Source: Granulosicoccaceae sp. 1_MG-2023
GTDB lineage: Bacteria; Pseudomonadota; Gammaproteobacteria; Granulosicoccales; Granulosicoccaceae
Reading direction: 5' to 3'
DNA length: 50,119 bases
Assembly: GCA_030546905.1 (NCBI GenBank)
Contig: JAUOPI010000028.1
Span: 1 to 50,119 of the forward strand
Shown here: positions 11,822 to 21,758 of the stretch, in pieces
How the letters are laid out: every line of letters starts with the position of its first letter
How positions within the stretch are numbered: the first letter of the stretch is position 1
Position numbers and translations under genes: made by a program
The notes under the pieces: model-generated
What the model was told of the DNA's origin: nothing
Databases searched by the model: none
Seen by the model: the letters and a program-made list of their open reading frames with translations, nothing else

Positions 11822-12646
11822 ATGAGTCGAAAGTTTACTGCTGCCTGCGTGCAGATTGCGGCAAGCGACGACGTCGACGGCAACATCAACAAAACCGAGG
11901 CCTATATCCGTCAGGCCTGTGCCGCCGGCGCGACCTTTGTGGCCACGCCTGAGTATTTCTCCGGCTTACGGGTCGAGGGGCGCAAAACCATTGCTGTGGC
12001 CTACGCCTGGGAAGGGCATCCGGTGGTCGCGCATTTTGCCGCCCTGGCCGCAGAGCTGGGCATCCGCCTGCTACTCGGTTCGGTCGGCGTCACGACCGGC
12101 AGCGATAAAATCCTCAATCGCTCTGTGTTGCTGTCGGAAAACGGCGATGTGCTGGCCTGTTACGACAAGATTCACCTGTTTGATGTGGATCTCGGTCAGG
12201 GCCGCAGCTACCGCGAGTCCGACACCATGCAGTCGGGCAACACGCCGGTACTGGCCGATGCGGGCGACTTCCGTCTCGGCATGAGCATCTGCTACGACGT
12301 TCGTTTTGCCTACCTCTACCGTTATCTGGCGCAGCACGGCGCAGATGTGCTGGCGGTACCGGCGGCCTTTACCAAGCGCACCGGCGAGGCGCACTGGCAT
12401 GTGCTGAACCGCGCCCGGGCGATTGAAACCGGCAGTTTTGTGATTGCCCCCGGCCAATGCGGGAAGGTCACAAACGGCGGTTTTCAGTACGGCCATTCCC
12501 TGATCATTAATCCCTGGGGCGAGGTTCTGTGTGACGGCGGTGAAGAGGAAGGGGTGGTCTGCGCGGAAATCGACCTCAGCGAGGTCGCGGCCTGTCGCAG
12601 GAAAATCCCTGCCATCAATCTGACAGCAGGGTTTATCGCGGACTGA
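11822..12646 (+). CDS. Nitrilase-superfamily amidase, Nit1 (deaminated glutathione amidase) type
   Basis: A 274-residue carbon-nitrogen hydrolase with the catalytic triad E44 (TPEYF), K116 (YDKIHLFDVD) and C157 (SICYDVRF). The KIHLFDVD and YRES segments are characteristic of the Nit1 branch, whose members hydrolyse the amide of deaminated glutathione, a metabolite-repair reaction. Bacterial members are sometimes listed as YbeM/NitA-like. The ATG at 11822 follows GGAGG at 11811-11815, an excellent ribosome binding site. It lies 75 bases after leuS and is convergent with the SulP gene, 15 bases from its end. Confidence 0.85.
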   Translation: MSRKFTAACVQIAASDDVDGNINKTEAYIRQACAAGATFVATPEYFSGLRVEGRKTIAVAYAWEGHPVVAHFAALAAELGIRLLLGSVGVTTGSDKILNRSVLLSENGDVLACYDKIHLFDVDLGQGRSYRESDTMQSGNTPVLADAGDFRLGMSICYDVRFAYLYRYLAQHGADVLAVPAAFTKRTGEAHWHVLNRARAIETGSFVIAPGQCGKVTNGGFQYGHSLIINPWGEVLCDGGEEEGVVCAEIDLSEVAACRRKIPAINLTAGFIAD

Positions 12647-12661
12647 ACGGCGTGGCCGCGC

Positions 12662-14353
12662 TCAGAGCATGCGCGCGGCTTTTTCGATTGCCTCGGGCAG
12701 GGCCCGGGCAAAGGCGATTTCGCCGGGTTTGACGCGGATACCGGCACGGCGCATTTTGAGTGCCATGCGCGGCTGCAGTTCATTGATCACCAGGGCGATA
12801 TTGTGGCTTTTCAGGTAATTGGCCAGATCTTCCATCGCCACCAGCGCACTCATATCCAGCATGGACACTTCGCGCATATTCAGCACAATTGCCCGAATAT
12901 CGCCGGAGATGCTGCCTAATGTCGACACCGCCTTGCGGGCTGAACCGAAAAACAGCGGTCCGTTAATATCGTAAATCACCACGCCGTCCGGCAGATCGCC
13001 CAGTGTCTCGTGCTGTTTCTCGATCAGGGTGGTGTGGGTGAGGTCAATACTGCGGCGGATAAACAACACCGCGGCCAGTCCCATGCCGGTGGCCACCGCA
13101 ATCGTCATATCAAACAACACGGTCAGCAGAAAACAGGTCAGCAGCACCATCACATCGTGACGCGGCGCGATACGCAGGGTGCGGATAAAGTGGCCGATCT
13201 CGCTCATATTCCAGGCCACGATCAGCAGCAATGCGGCCATCGATGCCATGGGAATCCACGCCAGCAAGGGCGCCAGCACCAGAATCGCCACCAGAATAAA
13301 CAGTGAATGCACCACCGAGGACAGTGGCAGGCTGCCGCCGGTGCGCACATTGGTGGCGGTACGGGCAATCGCGGCCGTGGCCGGGATGCCGCCGAACAGC
13401 GGTGCGACCAGATTACCCAGGCCCTGACCGATCAGCTCGTCATTGGGATCGTGTTTTTTGCCGGACATGCCGTCGGCGACCACCGCACAGAGCAGCGACT
13501 CCAGCGCACCGAGCACGGCAATAGTCAGTGCCGCAGGCATTAATTCGCGGATCAGGGCGTAGCTCATGCCGATGGGCTCACCGTCGGCGCCGGGCAGTTG
13601 CCAGGGCCAGCTGAAGGCCGGCAAGACGGGCGGAATGCCCTGGCCGGTCACGCCGTCGACCACATACTGGAAACGGCTGCCGATGGTCGCGACGGAAAAG
13701 TCCGGCATCAACATGCCCAGAAAAAGTGCCGCCAGACTGCCGCACAGCAGGGCGACCAGATGGGCGGGAATCTTCGAGCGGGTTTTCGACCAGAGAATCA
13801 GCACCGCCAGGGTCAGCGCGCCGATCAGCGTCTCCTGCCAGCGAAAGTCCGGCAGGGCCTGCAGCAGCACCGCGACCTTGTCGACGTAGTGCCCCTCATC
13901 GGCACTGACCGGCAGGCCGAAGAAGTCCTTGATCTGGAAGGTGGCAATCACCACGCCGATACCGGTGGTAAAGCCGACCACCACCGGATAGGGCACGATC
14001 TCGATCAGTTTGCCGAAGCGCGCAAAGCCCATAATGATGAGAATCAGGCCGGCCATCATGCCGGCGATCAGCAGGCCGCCGAGGCCGTAGCCCTGTACGA
14101 TCGGCAGCAGCACCACCACAAAGGCCGCGGTGGGGCCGGAGATATTGACCTTGGAGCCGCCGGTGAGCGCAATCACAATCCCCGCGACGATGGCGGTGTA
14201 AAGGCCGTGTTGCGGGGCAACGCCACTGGCGATGGCCAGGGCCATGGACAGTGGCAGGGCGATAATGCCGACGGTCAGGCCGGCCATGATGTTGGTTTGT
14301 ATCGTGGAAAGAGAGGGTCTGCTGTGAATGGAACGACGCAGAGCGGATAACAT
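12662..14353 (-). CDS. SulP family inorganic anion transporter
   Basis: The 563-residue inner-membrane protein starts with the SLC26/SulP core (about residues 20-420, many hydrophobic helices; the early GLTVGIIALPLSMALAIASG stretch is typical). A cytoplasmic STAS domain follows from about 445 to 550 (VVIYDINGPLFFGSA; the conserved turn VSMLDMSAL). The family carries sulfate, bicarbonate or dicarboxylates with Na+ or H+; the substrate cannot be fixed from the sequence. There is no linked carbonic anhydrase or sulfur-assimilation gene. It is convergent with the Nit1-like gene. Confidence 0.9.
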   Translation of the reverse strand: MLSALRRSIHSRPSLSTIQTNIMAGLTVGIIALPLSMALAIASGVAPQHGLYTAIVAGIVIALTGGSKVNISGPTAAFVVVLLPIVQGYGLGGLLIAGMMAGLILIIMGFARFGKLIEIVPYPVVVGFTTGIGVVIATFQIKDFFGLPVSADEGHYVDKVAVLLQALPDFRWQETLIGALTLAVLILWSKTRSKIPAHLVALLCGSLAALFLGMLMPDFSVATIGSRFQYVVDGVTGQGIPPVLPAFSWPWQLPGADGEPIGMSYALIRELMPAALTIAVLGALESLLCAVVADGMSGKKHDPNDELIGQGLGNLVAPLFGGIPATAAIARTATNVRTGGSLPLSSVVHSLFILVAILVLAPLLAWIPMASMAALLLIVAWNMSEIGHFIRTLRIAPRHDVMVLLTCFLLTVLFDMTIAVATGMGLAAVLFIRRSIDLTHTTLIEKQHETLGDLPDGVVIYDINGPLFFGSARKAVSTLGSISGDIRAIVLNMREVSMLDMSALVAMEDLANYLKSHNIALVINELQPRMALKMRRAGIRVKPGEIAFARALPEAIEKAARML

Positions 14354-14465
14354 AAGCGCTTGTCTTTTGTTGAGAAGGAGAGGCGCGACCGGTCAGCCCG
14401 GGACAGGCCCTGATCCGGAGGCGGTAAGTGCTAATGATAGCACCTGAGCAGGTGAGTCGAGAATG

Positions 14466-14501
14466 ATGACACGCCACCGCGGCAGGTGGCGTGTCATTTT
14501 T
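14466..14501 (-). terminator. Strong hairpin after sthA
   Basis: ATGACACGCCACC (14466-14478) and GGTGGCGTGTCAT (14485-14497) form a perfect 13-bp stem with a six-base loop, immediately beyond the sthA stop at 14504. The T-run is on the plus side, so on the sthA (minus) strand the stem is preceded by an A-run and followed by CATTC. It may work as a bidirectional or stalling terminator. Confidence 0.6.
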
Positions 14502-14503
14502 GC

Positions 14504-15928
14504 TCAGAACAGGCGGTTGAGTCCGTTCAGTGCGGCAACCCGGTAGGCTTCGGCCATGGTCGGGTAGTTGAAGGTGGTGTTGACGAAATACTCAATGGTA
14601 TTGCCGGCGCCGGGTTGTTCCATAATCGCCTGACCGATATGGATGATTTCCGAGGCGCGTTCACCAAAGCAGTGGATACCGAGAATGGCTTTGGTTTCGC
14701 GGTGGAACAGCAGCTTCAGGCTGCCAACACGGGTATCGGCAATCTGTGCGCGGGCCAGATGTTTGAACTGCGCACGGCCGACCTCATAGGGGACTTTTTC
14801 CGCTGTCAGTTCGACTTCGGTTTTACCCACCGAGCTGATTTCCGGAATGGTGTAGATACCGGCCGGAATGTGATTGATCAGATTGCGTACGCTGCCGTCG
14901 AGAATCGCCTCGGCGGCCAGCCGGCCCTGATCGTAGGCGGCACTGGCCAGGCTCGGATAGCCGATCACATCGCCGACGGCATAGATGTTTTCAACTTCCG
15001 TCTGGTAGCGCTCATTGACCTTCACCTGACCGCGTGAATCGGCACTCAGGCCCACGGCGTCGAGGTTCAGGCCGTCGGTGTTACCGGTACGGCCGTTGGC
15101 AAACAGCAGCACATCGGCCTGCATTTTCTTGCCCGATTCCAGATGCAGGACCACGTGTTGATCATCGGCTTCGATGCGTTCGTAGGTTTCGTTGTGTTTG
15201 ACCTGAATGTCGCTGTTCCAGAAGTGATAGGCCAGCGCATCGGAGGTTTCCACGTCGAGAAAGGACAGCAGCCGGTCGCGGGTATTGATCAGATCCGTGC
15301 GCACGCCCAGACCACGGAAGATCGAGGCGTATTCACAACCGATAACACCGGCGCCGTAAATGATGATGCGTTGCGGATCGAAATCCAGCGACAGAATCGA
15401 GTCGCTGTCACGGATGCGCGGGTGGCTGAAATCCACATCGGGCGGATTGTAGGGACGTGAACCGACCGCCAGGACAATGGTGTCGGTCTCGATAATCTCG
15501 CGCGTGCCGTCGGCCTTGAGGACCTGCACGTGATTGGCGTCGAGCAGCGAGGCATCGCCGTTGAACAGGGTGACGTGGTTGCGCAGATAAAAACCGCTGC
15601 GCAGCTGCACCTGTTTGCGGATGACCTTATCGGCGTGCGTGAGCATGGTCGAGAAGCCGGGCGTCACCGCCATGGTCTGCTCGTCAAACAGCGGATTGGA
15701 GCGCAGCTCGATCAGGCGTGTGACAGCGTGTCGCAGTGCCTTGGACGGGATCGTGCCCCAGTGTGTGCAGCCGCCGCCGACCTGGGCCTCACGTTCGATC
15801 ACGGCGACGCGTTTGCCGCCTTTGGTGAGTTTCATGGCGGCGCCTTCGCCGCCGGGGCCGGTGCCGATGACGACGGCATCATAGCGGTGCGTTGCCGTGG
15901 GTGCGTGTGCGGTATGCGGGTCGGTCAC
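14504..15928 (-). CDS. sthA: Soluble pyridine nucleotide transhydrogenase
   Basis: FAD-dependent cytosolic enzyme balancing NADPH + NAD+ against NADP+ + NADH. It belongs to the flavoprotein disulfide-reductase family: an N-terminal FAD-binding GTGPGGEG, a central NAD(P) Rossmann segment ([13 protein letters not shown]) and a dimerisation domain. The redox-active CxxxxC is replaced by CTHWGT, with only one cysteine, the SthA hallmark. The frame is open to a GTG at 15932-15934, but that codon overlaps the ribosome binding site; AAGGAG (complement of 15934-15939) lies five bases before the GTG at 15926-15928, giving 474 residues. Its neighbour maeB also makes NADPH. Confidence 0.93.
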   Translation of the reverse strand: MTDPHTAHAPTATHRYDAVVIGTGPGGEGAAMKLTKGGKRVAVIEREAQVGGGCTHWGTIPSKALRHAVTRLIELRSNPLFDEQTMAVTPGFSTMLTHADKVIRKQVQLRSGFYLRNHVTLFNGDASLLDANHVQVLKADGTREIIETDTIVLAVGSRPYNPPDVDFSHPRIRDSDSILSLDFDPQRIIIYGAGVIGCEYASIFRGLGVRTDLINTRDRLLSFLDVETSDALAYHFWNSDIQVKHNETYERIEADDQHVVLHLESGKKMQADVLLFANGRTGNTDGLNLDAVGLSADSRGQVKVNERYQTEVENIYAVGDVIGYPSLASAAYDQGRLAAEAILDGSVRNLINHIPAGIYTIPEISSVGKTEVELTAEKVPYEVGRAQFKHLARAQIADTRVGSLKLLFHRETKAILGIHCFGERASEIIHIGQAIMEQPGAGNTIEYFVNTTFNYPTMAEAYRVAALNGLNRLF

Positions 15929-15933
15929 GATCA

Positions 15934-15939
15934 CTCCTT
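15934..15939 (-). promoter_or_regulatory. Ribosome binding site that decides the sthA start
   Basis: On the minus strand AAGGAG is followed by TGATC and then GTG. The upstream in-frame GTG shares its first base with this motif, so initiation there is unlikely; the second GTG (15926-15928) has normal spacing. Confidence 0.7.
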
Positions 15940-16020
15940 TAATTCATCAATGGCCAGGTTGTACTTTCTTATCGCCTTAGCGTAGAACATTTCATGCCAG
16001 CCTGCGCCGGCAAGTGCATC

Positions 16021-18324
16021 TCAGGTGTTAGCTGCTTCTGCGCGGGCAAGCGCGGCTTTGTGATCGATCGCATCAACGGCTGCAACCGCGCACATATTGA
16101 CGATGCCGCGTACGGTCACCGAATCGGTCAGTACATGCACCGGTTTGGCCATACCCACTAACATGGGGCCGACCGGCAAACCGTCGCCGAGGACCTTGAC
16201 CATATTGTAGGCAATGTTGGCTGCATCGAGGTTGGGCATGACCAGCAGGTTTGCACTGCTTTTGTACAGCGAGCGGGGGAAAACCCGCTGGCGGATTTCC
16301 TCGGACAGGGCCGCATCGGCCTGCATTTCACCTTCGACCGCCAGATTCGGCATGGTCTCGCGGAGGATTTCCCGCGCCCGGCGCATTTTGAGCGAAGCGG
16401 GGTTTTTGCGTCCGCCGAAGTTGGAATGCGACAGCATGGCGACCCGCGGCACCATACCGAAACGGTTCACCACTTCCGCGCCGAGTGCGGCGGTTTCGGC
16501 CAGATGCTCGGCACTGGGGTCCATGCTGACGTGGGTGTCGGAGAGGAAGTAGGTGCCGTTTTTGAGGATCAGCAACATGATCGCCGAGCAATCGATGACG
16601 TCCTCGCGCAGGCCGATAATCGAATTGAGATAGCGCAGGTGGCGGGTGTAGCTGCCCTGAATACCGCAGATCATCGAATCGGCTTCGCCCAGACGCACCA
16701 TCAGCGCAGCCAGCGCTGTGGGCCGGGTGCGGATCACCGAGCGGGCGTAATCGGGTGAGACCCCATCGCGTTTCATCAGGTCGTAATAGGCCTCGCAATG
16801 GCGTTCGAAATCCGGATTGTTGAATGGGTCGATCACATCGAAGCGGTCGCCGACGCTCAGGCGCAGGCCCAGTTCACGGATGCGTTTTTCGATCACGGCC
16901 GGGCGGCCCAGCAGGACCGGATGGCAGATGCCGTCATCGACCAGTATCTGCAGGGCATTCAGCACCCGGGTGGATTCACCTTCGGCGATCACAACCCGTT
17001 GCAGGTCCTGTTGCGCGCGTTCAAACACCGGTTTCATGACCAGACCGGAGCGCACAACAAATTCACGCAGCTGACGCCGGTAGGCCTGAAAGTCGCTGAT
17101 CGGCTGGGTGGCCACGCCGCTGTCCATGGCCGCTTTGGCGATACGCGGCGGCAGCTCGGTCATCAGGCGCGGATCAAAGGGTTTGGGGATCAGGTATTCG
17201 GGGCCGAACTTAAACGGCGTGCCACCGTAGGCCGCGGCCACCACATCCGAGGCTTCTTTCATGGCCAGATCCGACAAGGCCTCCACGCAGGCGATCTTCA
17301 TGGCTTCGTTGATCTGCGTGGCGCCGACATCCAGTGCGCCGCGGAACAGAAACGGAAAGCACAGCACGTTATTGACCTGATTGGGGTAGTCCGAACGGCC
17401 GGTGGCGATAATCGCATCGGGGCGCACTTCGCGGGCCAGCTCGGGCAGAATCTCCGGCTCCGGATTGGCCAGGGCCATGATAAACGGGTCCGGTGCCATG
17501 TGTTTGAGGTACTCGGGTTTGAGCACCCGTGGGGCTGACAGACCGAGGAAAATATCCGCGCCGACAATGGCTTCTTCCAGCGTGCGTGCATCGGTCTCGC
17601 GCGCATAGGCGGCTTTGTACGGGTCCATCAGCACGGTGCGGCCCTTGTAGACCACGCCTTCGATATCCAGCACCGTGATGTTTTCTTTGCGCAGGCCCAT
17701 GCTGACCAGCAGGTTCAGGCAGGCCAGCGCGGCGGCGCCGGCGCCCGAACAGACCAGCTTCATATCCGCGATGTCCTTGTTGGCCAGACGCAGGCCGTTG
17801 CGGATTGCCGAAGCCACGACGATGGCGGTGCCGTGCTGGTCGTCGTGAAACACCGGAATGCTCATGCGCTCGCGCAGGCGTTTTTCGATTTCAAAGCATT
17901 CCGGGGCTTTGATGTCTTCGAGATTGATGCCGCCGAAGGTCGGCTCCATCAGCGCCACCGCATCGCAGAAGCGGTCGATATCGGTGGTATCGAGCTCCAG
18001 ATCAAACACGTCCACATTGGCGAATTTCTTAAACAGCACCGCCTTGCCTTCCATGACCGGTTTGGAAGCCAGCGGGCCGATCGGACCCAGCCCCAGTACG
18101 GCCGTGCCATTGGTGATGACCGCGACCAGATTGCTGCGTGCCGTGAGGTTGCGCGCTTCGGCCGGATCGTTCTCGATCTCGCGGCAGGCGGCGGCGACGC
18201 CGGGTGAGTAGGCCAGCGCCAGATCGCGCTGGTTGACCATATTGGTGGTGGCGTGGATTTCCAGTTTGCCGGGTTTGGGATAGCGGTGGTAGTCGAGGGC
18301 GGCCTCGTCGAATTCATCAGCCAT
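16021..18324 (-). CDS. maeB: NADP-dependent malic enzyme with C-terminal PTA-like domain
   Basis: Oxidative decarboxylation of malate to pyruvate with NADPH formation, in the cytosol. Residues 1 to about 425 are the malic enzyme part: the [14 protein letters not shown] segment holds the catalytic Tyr, [10 protein letters not shown] the Lys, and [12 protein letters not shown] the metal ligands. From about 430 onward is a phosphotransacetylase-like domain ([27 protein letters not shown]), which in MaeB is regulatory and binds acetyl-CoA. The length of 767 matches the family. It lies upstream of sthA on the same strand, 92 bases apart, and is divergent from the TauE/SafE gene. Confidence 0.96.
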   Translation of the reverse strand: MADEFDEAALDYHRYPKPGKLEIHATTNMVNQRDLALAYSPGVAAACREIENDPAEARNLTARSNLVAVITNGTAVLGLGPIGPLASKPVMEGKAVLFKKFANVDVFDLELDTTDIDRFCDAVALMEPTFGGINLEDIKAPECFEIEKRLRERMSIPVFHDDQHGTAIVVASAIRNGLRLANKDIADMKLVCSGAGAAALACLNLLVSMGLRKENITVLDIEGVVYKGRTVLMDPYKAAYARETDARTLEEAIVGADIFLGLSAPRVLKPEYLKHMAPDPFIMALANPEPEILPELAREVRPDAIIATGRSDYPNQVNNVLCFPFLFRGALDVGATQINEAMKIACVEALSDLAMKEASDVVAAAYGGTPFKFGPEYLIPKPFDPRLMTELPPRIAKAAMDSGVATQPISDFQAYRRQLREFVVRSGLVMKPVFERAQQDLQRVVIAEGESTRVLNALQILVDDGICHPVLLGRPAVIEKRIRELGLRLSVGDRFDVIDPFNNPDFERHCEAYYDLMKRDGVSPDYARSVIRTRPTALAALMVRLGEADSMICGIQGSYTRHLRYLNSIIGLREDVIDCSAIMLLILKNGTYFLSDTHVSMDPSAEHLAETAALGAEVVNRFGMVPRVAMLSHSNFGGRKNPASLKMRRAREILRETMPNLAVEGEMQADAALSEEIRQRVFPRSLYKSSANLLVMPNLDAANIAYNMVKVLGDGLPVGPMLVGMAKPVHVLTDSVTVRGIVNMCAVAAVDAIDHKAALARAEAANT

Positions 18325-18394
18325 GGGATGCGGGTCCTGTGTGGGTGTCTTTATATGGAAGCTTTATAGTTATCATTAATAGTTTATAGAAGGC

Positions 18395-18415
18395 TTGGTC
18401 AAATGTTTAGACCAA
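18395..18415. promoter_or_regulatory. TTGGTC-N9-GACCAA inverted repeat between maeB and the TauE/SafE gene
   Basis: TTGGTC at 18395-18400 and GACCAA at 18410-18415 are perfect inverses around nine AT-rich bases, 71 bases upstream of the maeB start. On the maeB strand it includes TTGACC, a fair -35, with AT-rich -10-like sequence about 17 bases on. TTGGTC/GACCAA arms recall operators of GntR-family repressors; the protein is unknown. Confidence 0.4.
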
Positions 18416-18584
18416 TCCGCAAAGGATTACGGCAATTACATGCAGACAGTCCCCGCCAAGGCGGCCACGGCGCCCTTAATTGGCGCGTGGCCCCGGCTTT
18501 GTCAGCCCACGCTGGTTTGTTGTTAAGATGCCGCTTTGCTGCGGCCGCGGCCTGTGCCGGCCGGCCGTTTCCTGAGGAGCCCGG

Positions 18585-19352
18585 ATGATTGACGATCCCT
18601 GGTTTTATGTCATTGCTGTGCCCGTGATTGTGTTGGTCGGGGTGTCCAAGGGCGGCTTCGCCGGCGGTCTGGCAGTGCTGGGCGTGCCCTTGCTTTCCTT
18701 TGTCGTCAGTCCGGCGACCGCCGCGGCGGTCCTGTTGCCGATTCTGGTGGCGATGGATGTTTTTGCCGTCGCCGGGTACCGCAAACGCTTCGATCCGGGC
18801 AATCTCCGGGTGATTATGCCGGCGGCACTGCTGGGCGTGGCGGCCGGTTATTTCAGCTATGAACTGTTGTCCGAAGATCACATCAAACTGCTGGTCGGGG
18901 TGGTGTCGCTGATCTTTGCGGTCAACTGGTTCCGCCACCGTTGGCTGGGACGGGCCGTGCCCGCGCGCAAGCCGGGTACGCTGCGCGGAAGTTTTTTCGG
19001 GGCGCTGGCCGGTTTTACCAGCTTCAGCGTGCACGCCGGCGGGCCGCCGATCGATATGTACCTCTTGCCGCAGAAGATGAATAAAACCGTGCTGGTCGGC
19101 ACCACGGTGATCTTCTTTGCCTTCGTTAACTTCATCAAACTCGTGCCCTACGGTGCTTTGGGCCTGCTCAGTGCGGACAATCTGCGCACCTCGCTGGCGC
19201 TGATCTGGCTGGCTCCCGTGGGGATTCGTCTGGGCATGTATCTGCACAAGCGGATCAGCGAAAACGGCTTTTACCTGTTTTGCTATGGCTTGTTGTTTCT
19301 GACCGGACTCAAGCTCAGTGTCGAAGGGCTTGCGGGCGTTATTCAGGGCTGA
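18585..19352 (+). CDS. Sulfite exporter TauE/SafE family permease
   Basis: A 255-residue membrane protein with about eight hydrophobic segments in two repeats. The glycine-rich GVSKGGFAGGLAVLGVPLL near residue 18 and its echo SFFGALAGFTSFSVHAGGPP near 134-153 are the paired signature of the family (TSUP), which exports sulfite, sulfoacetate or similar anions. GAGGAG (18574-18579) precedes the ATG at a good distance. It stands alone between divergent maeB and the convergent lysR-type gene, so the substrate is open. Confidence 0.88.
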   Translation: MIDDPWFYVIAVPVIVLVGVSKGGFAGGLAVLGVPLLSFVVSPATAAAVLLPILVAMDVFAVAGYRKRFDPGNLRVIMPAALLGVAAGYFSYELLSEDHIKLLVGVVSLIFAVNWFRHRWLGRAVPARKPGTLRGSFFGALAGFTSFSVHAGGPPIDMYLLPQKMNKTVLVGTTVIFFAFVNFIKLVPYGALGLLSADNLRTSLALIWLAPVGIRLGMYLHKRISENGFYLFCYGLLFLTGLKLSVEGLAGVIQG

Positions 19353-19387
19353 ATGCAGCACGGCCAGCGCGATTCGGCGGCGGGGAT

Positions 19388-20395
19388 TCAGCCGGCGGAG
19401 CTTGTCGGCACCGGCATCGGTATCGGCGCTGCGACTGCGGTGTCGTTTTCCCGATCGGGCCGCGCTGCCGGGAGCATCTGTTCCACGCCCATTGCTGCGG
19501 TGAATTCATCGGCCTGCGCCTGCACCCAGGCGGAAAAAGCGGCGATCTGAGGCCGTTCGGCCAGCTTCTTCAGGCACACCAGATACACGCCGTCATCGGC
19601 TTCATAGTCATCAAACAGCGGCGCCAGACGTCCGCTCTGTACTTCATCAGCCACCAGCACATGCCGGCCCAGCGCGACGCCGCGACCGTCGATGGCAGCC
19701 TGCACGATCAGGTCGACCTGATTGAAACTGTAGCCGTTGCTGTAGTCCACATCCCGTACACCGCGCGCGGCGAGCCAGCGTTGCCAGGACGTGGACAGTT
19801 TTGCATGGGGCAGGGAGTCATGGATCAGCACGGTGTCGCTCAGATCGCGGGGGCGGTGCAGCGGATGCGCGCGCAGCAGTGCGGGGCTGGCGACCGGGTA
19901 GATATAGTCCCGGAACAGCAGGCGTTGTTCCATGGCAGGCTGATTACCTGTGCCGTGACAGATACCGATATCGACGATCTCGTTATGAAAGTTCGGTTCG
20001 GTCAGCTCGGTCACCAGATGCAGGTCTATGTCCGGATGCTTGTTATGGAAATCCTCCAGCCGCGGCATCAGCCAGCGACTGGCAAACGAGGGCAGGCAGT
20101 AGACCGTCAGCTTGCGCATGGTGCTGTTTGATGCGATCTCGCTGAGGGTGTCGCGGATATCGCTTAGCGCCGCATGCACGACCGGATAGAGCGCGGCACC
20201 GTTTTCGGTCAGGATCAGCCGGCGGGTGCGCCGTTCAAAAAGCTTGTAGCCCAGGCGTGCCTCGAGCTGGATCATTTTCTGACTGACCGCGCTTTGCGAT
20301 ACGCATAATTCCCCGGCTGCCAGAGTGAAGCTCAGATGGCGTGCCGCAGCTTCAAAATAGCGCAGTGATTCCAGTGGCGGGAGGCGTATCGACAT
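19388..20395 (-). CDS. LysR family transcriptional regulator (GcvA-like)
   Basis: 335 residues from the ATG at 20395. The N-terminal winged helix-turn-helix is clear (PPLESLRYFEAAARHLSF, then SQSAVSQKMIQLEARLG near 40-56), followed by a periplasmic-binding-protein-like effector domain. The frame extends upstream to 20551, but MSIRLPPLESLRYF is the normal LysR N terminus, so I use the later start. It is divergently arranged with the ureohydrolase gene at 20767, the classic layout in which a LysR protein activates its neighbour. In pseudomonads, guanidinobutyrase and guanidinopropionase genes have this type of regulator (knowledge; the link here is inferred). Confidence 0.88.
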   Translation of the reverse strand: MSIRLPPLESLRYFEAAARHLSFTLAAGELCVSQSAVSQKMIQLEARLGYKLFERRTRRLILTENGAALYPVVHAALSDIRDTLSEIASNSTMRKLTVYCLPSFASRWLMPRLEDFHNKHPDIDLHLVTELTEPNFHNEIVDIGICHGTGNQPAMEQRLLFRDYIYPVASPALLRAHPLHRPRDLSDTVLIHDSLPHAKLSTSWQRWLAARGVRDVDYSNGYSFNQVDLIVQAAIDGRGVALGRHVLVADEVQSGRLAPLFDDYEADDGVYLVCLKKLAERPQIAAFSAWVQAQADEFTAAMGVEQMLPAARPDRENDTAVAAPIPMPVPTSSAG

Positions 20396-20766
20396 GGCGA
20401 CTTCCGGGTTACAGCAAGAGACAGAGGATGAGTCAGGGTGATAAACGCACAGGCCGTGCCACCGCAGAATTGGCGGCAGGGCGCGCAGCGGGAGGTCGTG
20501 AGCGCCCCGATAGAGTGCGTTACCTTGGATGTGTGTGCCAAAAAAACGCATTAGCCCTGCTTATTAATCGGGATAAGCAAATACCGTTTGTCGGCGGCGC
20601 GGCTTGTTCTGATGATAAGGCGCAAACCAACAGCGTATAGCCGTCGCATTAAGCGGGTGGGGCTCTGGTGAGCCCGAAGAGCTGCCTGAGTTGCATGCCG
20701 CAACTGCGGCTGAACACCATCGGTTATATCGCTCTGCCGTGAATAACGTCTTGAGGAGTATCAAGC
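20396..20766. other. Divergent regulatory region, lysR-type / ureohydrolase genes
   Basis: 371 bases without a convincing gene. It contains GCTTAT-N8-ATAAGC at 20559-20578, a good candidate LysR-type operator (T-N11-A core). Two small hairpins follow, GGGCTC/GAGCCC (20660-20675) and GCCGCA/TGCGGC (20697-20710), which may lie in the 5' untranslated region of the hydrolase gene. Confidence 0.5.
20559..20578. promoter_or_regulatory. Candidate LysR operator
   Basis: The inverted repeat GCTTAT (20559-20564) and ATAAGC (20573-20578) flanks TAATCGGG and contains a T-N11-A pattern (T at 20562, A at 20574). It lies midway between the divergent regulator and hydrolase starts. Motif match only. Confidence 0.4.
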
Positions 20767-21726
20767 ATGAGTCAGGACCCGAAACTGCAACCCCGCTACA
20801 GCGGTATCCCCACCTTTATGCGCACACCTTATGCGCCGGATCTGGCCGGGATCGATATTGCCCTGGTCGGGGTGCCCTTTGACGGTGGCGTCACCAACCG
20901 GACCGGCGCCCGCCACGGACCGCGGGAGGTGCGCAACCAGTCCAGTCTGATGCGGACCATCAATCAGGCCACCGGCATCGCGCCCTTTGATCTGGTGAAT
21001 GTGGGCGATGCCGGCGATGCTGTTCCCGAGAGTCCTTTTGAGCTGTTGGCGGCGCATGCGTCCATTGAAGCCTTTTTCGACCGCATACAGGAAGCCGGCG
21101 TGATGCCGATTGCGGCCGGAGGCGATCACTCGATCACGTTGCCGATTCTGCGTGCGCTGGCTAAGGATGGCCCCGTGGCTCTGGTGCATTTCGATGCCCA
21201 CTGCGATACCGGCGATTTTTATCTGGGCTCACGCTTTCACCACGGTTCGCCGTTCAAGGTGGCAGCAGAAGAGGGGCTGATCGATCCGAAGAAGACAATC
21301 CAGATCGGTATCCGTGGCGGCGTCACCGATCGTGACATCTGGAAGTTCAGCTACGAGAGCGGCATGCGGGTGATCCATATCGAGGAGTTCTACCAGCTGG
21401 GTCTGGATGCGGTGATCGATGAGATACAGCAGGTGGTGGGCGACAGTCCGGTCTATGTGACCTTCGATGTGGATGGTTTGGATCCGGTCTACGCGCCCGG
21501 CACGGGCACGCCGGAGATCGGCGGCTTCACCACCTTTGAGGCGCAGCAAATGATCCGTTCGCTGAGCACACTCAATATCATCGGGGCGGATGTGGTGGAG
21601 GTGTCGCCGCCGTTTGATCCCAGCGGACTGACGGCACTGACCGGCGCGACGATTATGTTTGAGCTGCTGTGTGTCTGCGCCCAATCCCTGCAACAGCGTC
21701 GCGGTGAGGCTGCGCCCGCCGATTGA
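20767..21726 (+). CDS. Agmatinase-family ureohydrolase (agmatinase or guanidino-acid hydrolase)
   Basis: 319-residue binuclear manganese enzyme that removes urea from a guanidino compound. The metal ligands are visible: H121 (AGGDHSI), D143, H145 and D147 (HFDAHCD), D234 and D236 (FDVDGLDP). The GTGTPEIGGFTTFEA segment is typical. Agmatinase (SpeB), guanidinobutyrase and guanidinopropionase share these features. The divergent LysR regulator and the length near that of Pseudomonas GbuA favour a catabolic guanidino-acid hydrolase, but the sequence alone does not separate them. GAGGAG about 10 bases before the ATG is a good ribosome binding site. Confidence 0.9.
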   Translation: MSQDPKLQPRYSGIPTFMRTPYAPDLAGIDIALVGVPFDGGVTNRTGARHGPREVRNQSSLMRTINQATGIAPFDLVNVGDAGDAVPESPFELLAAHASIEAFFDRIQEAGVMPIAAGGDHSITLPILRALAKDGPVALVHFDAHCDTGDFYLGSRFHHGSPFKVAAEEGLIDPKKTIQIGIRGGVTDRDIWKFSYESGMRVIHIEEFYQLGLDAVIDEIQQVVGDSPVYVTFDVDGLDPVYAPGTGTPEIGGFTTFEAQQMIRSLSTLNIIGADVVEVSPPFDPSGLTALTGATIMFELLCVCAQSLQQRRGEAAPAD

Positions 21727-21758
21727 TCAGCGAGCCCGGCGGTGCGGCGCGCAAAATG

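Noticed and set aside
18403-18588. 61-codon frame before the TauE/SafE gene
   Set aside because: Overlaps the divergent control region and the ribosome binding site of the transporter gene; composition is not protein-like.
18399-19361. 320-codon open frame opposite the TauE/SafE gene
   Set aside because: Gln/His/Arg-rich shadow; the plus-strand protein is a clear membrane transporter.
20341-20640. 99-codon frame in the lysR/ureohydrolase control region
   Set aside because: It runs through the LysR start and the operator palindrome and has no recognisable features.
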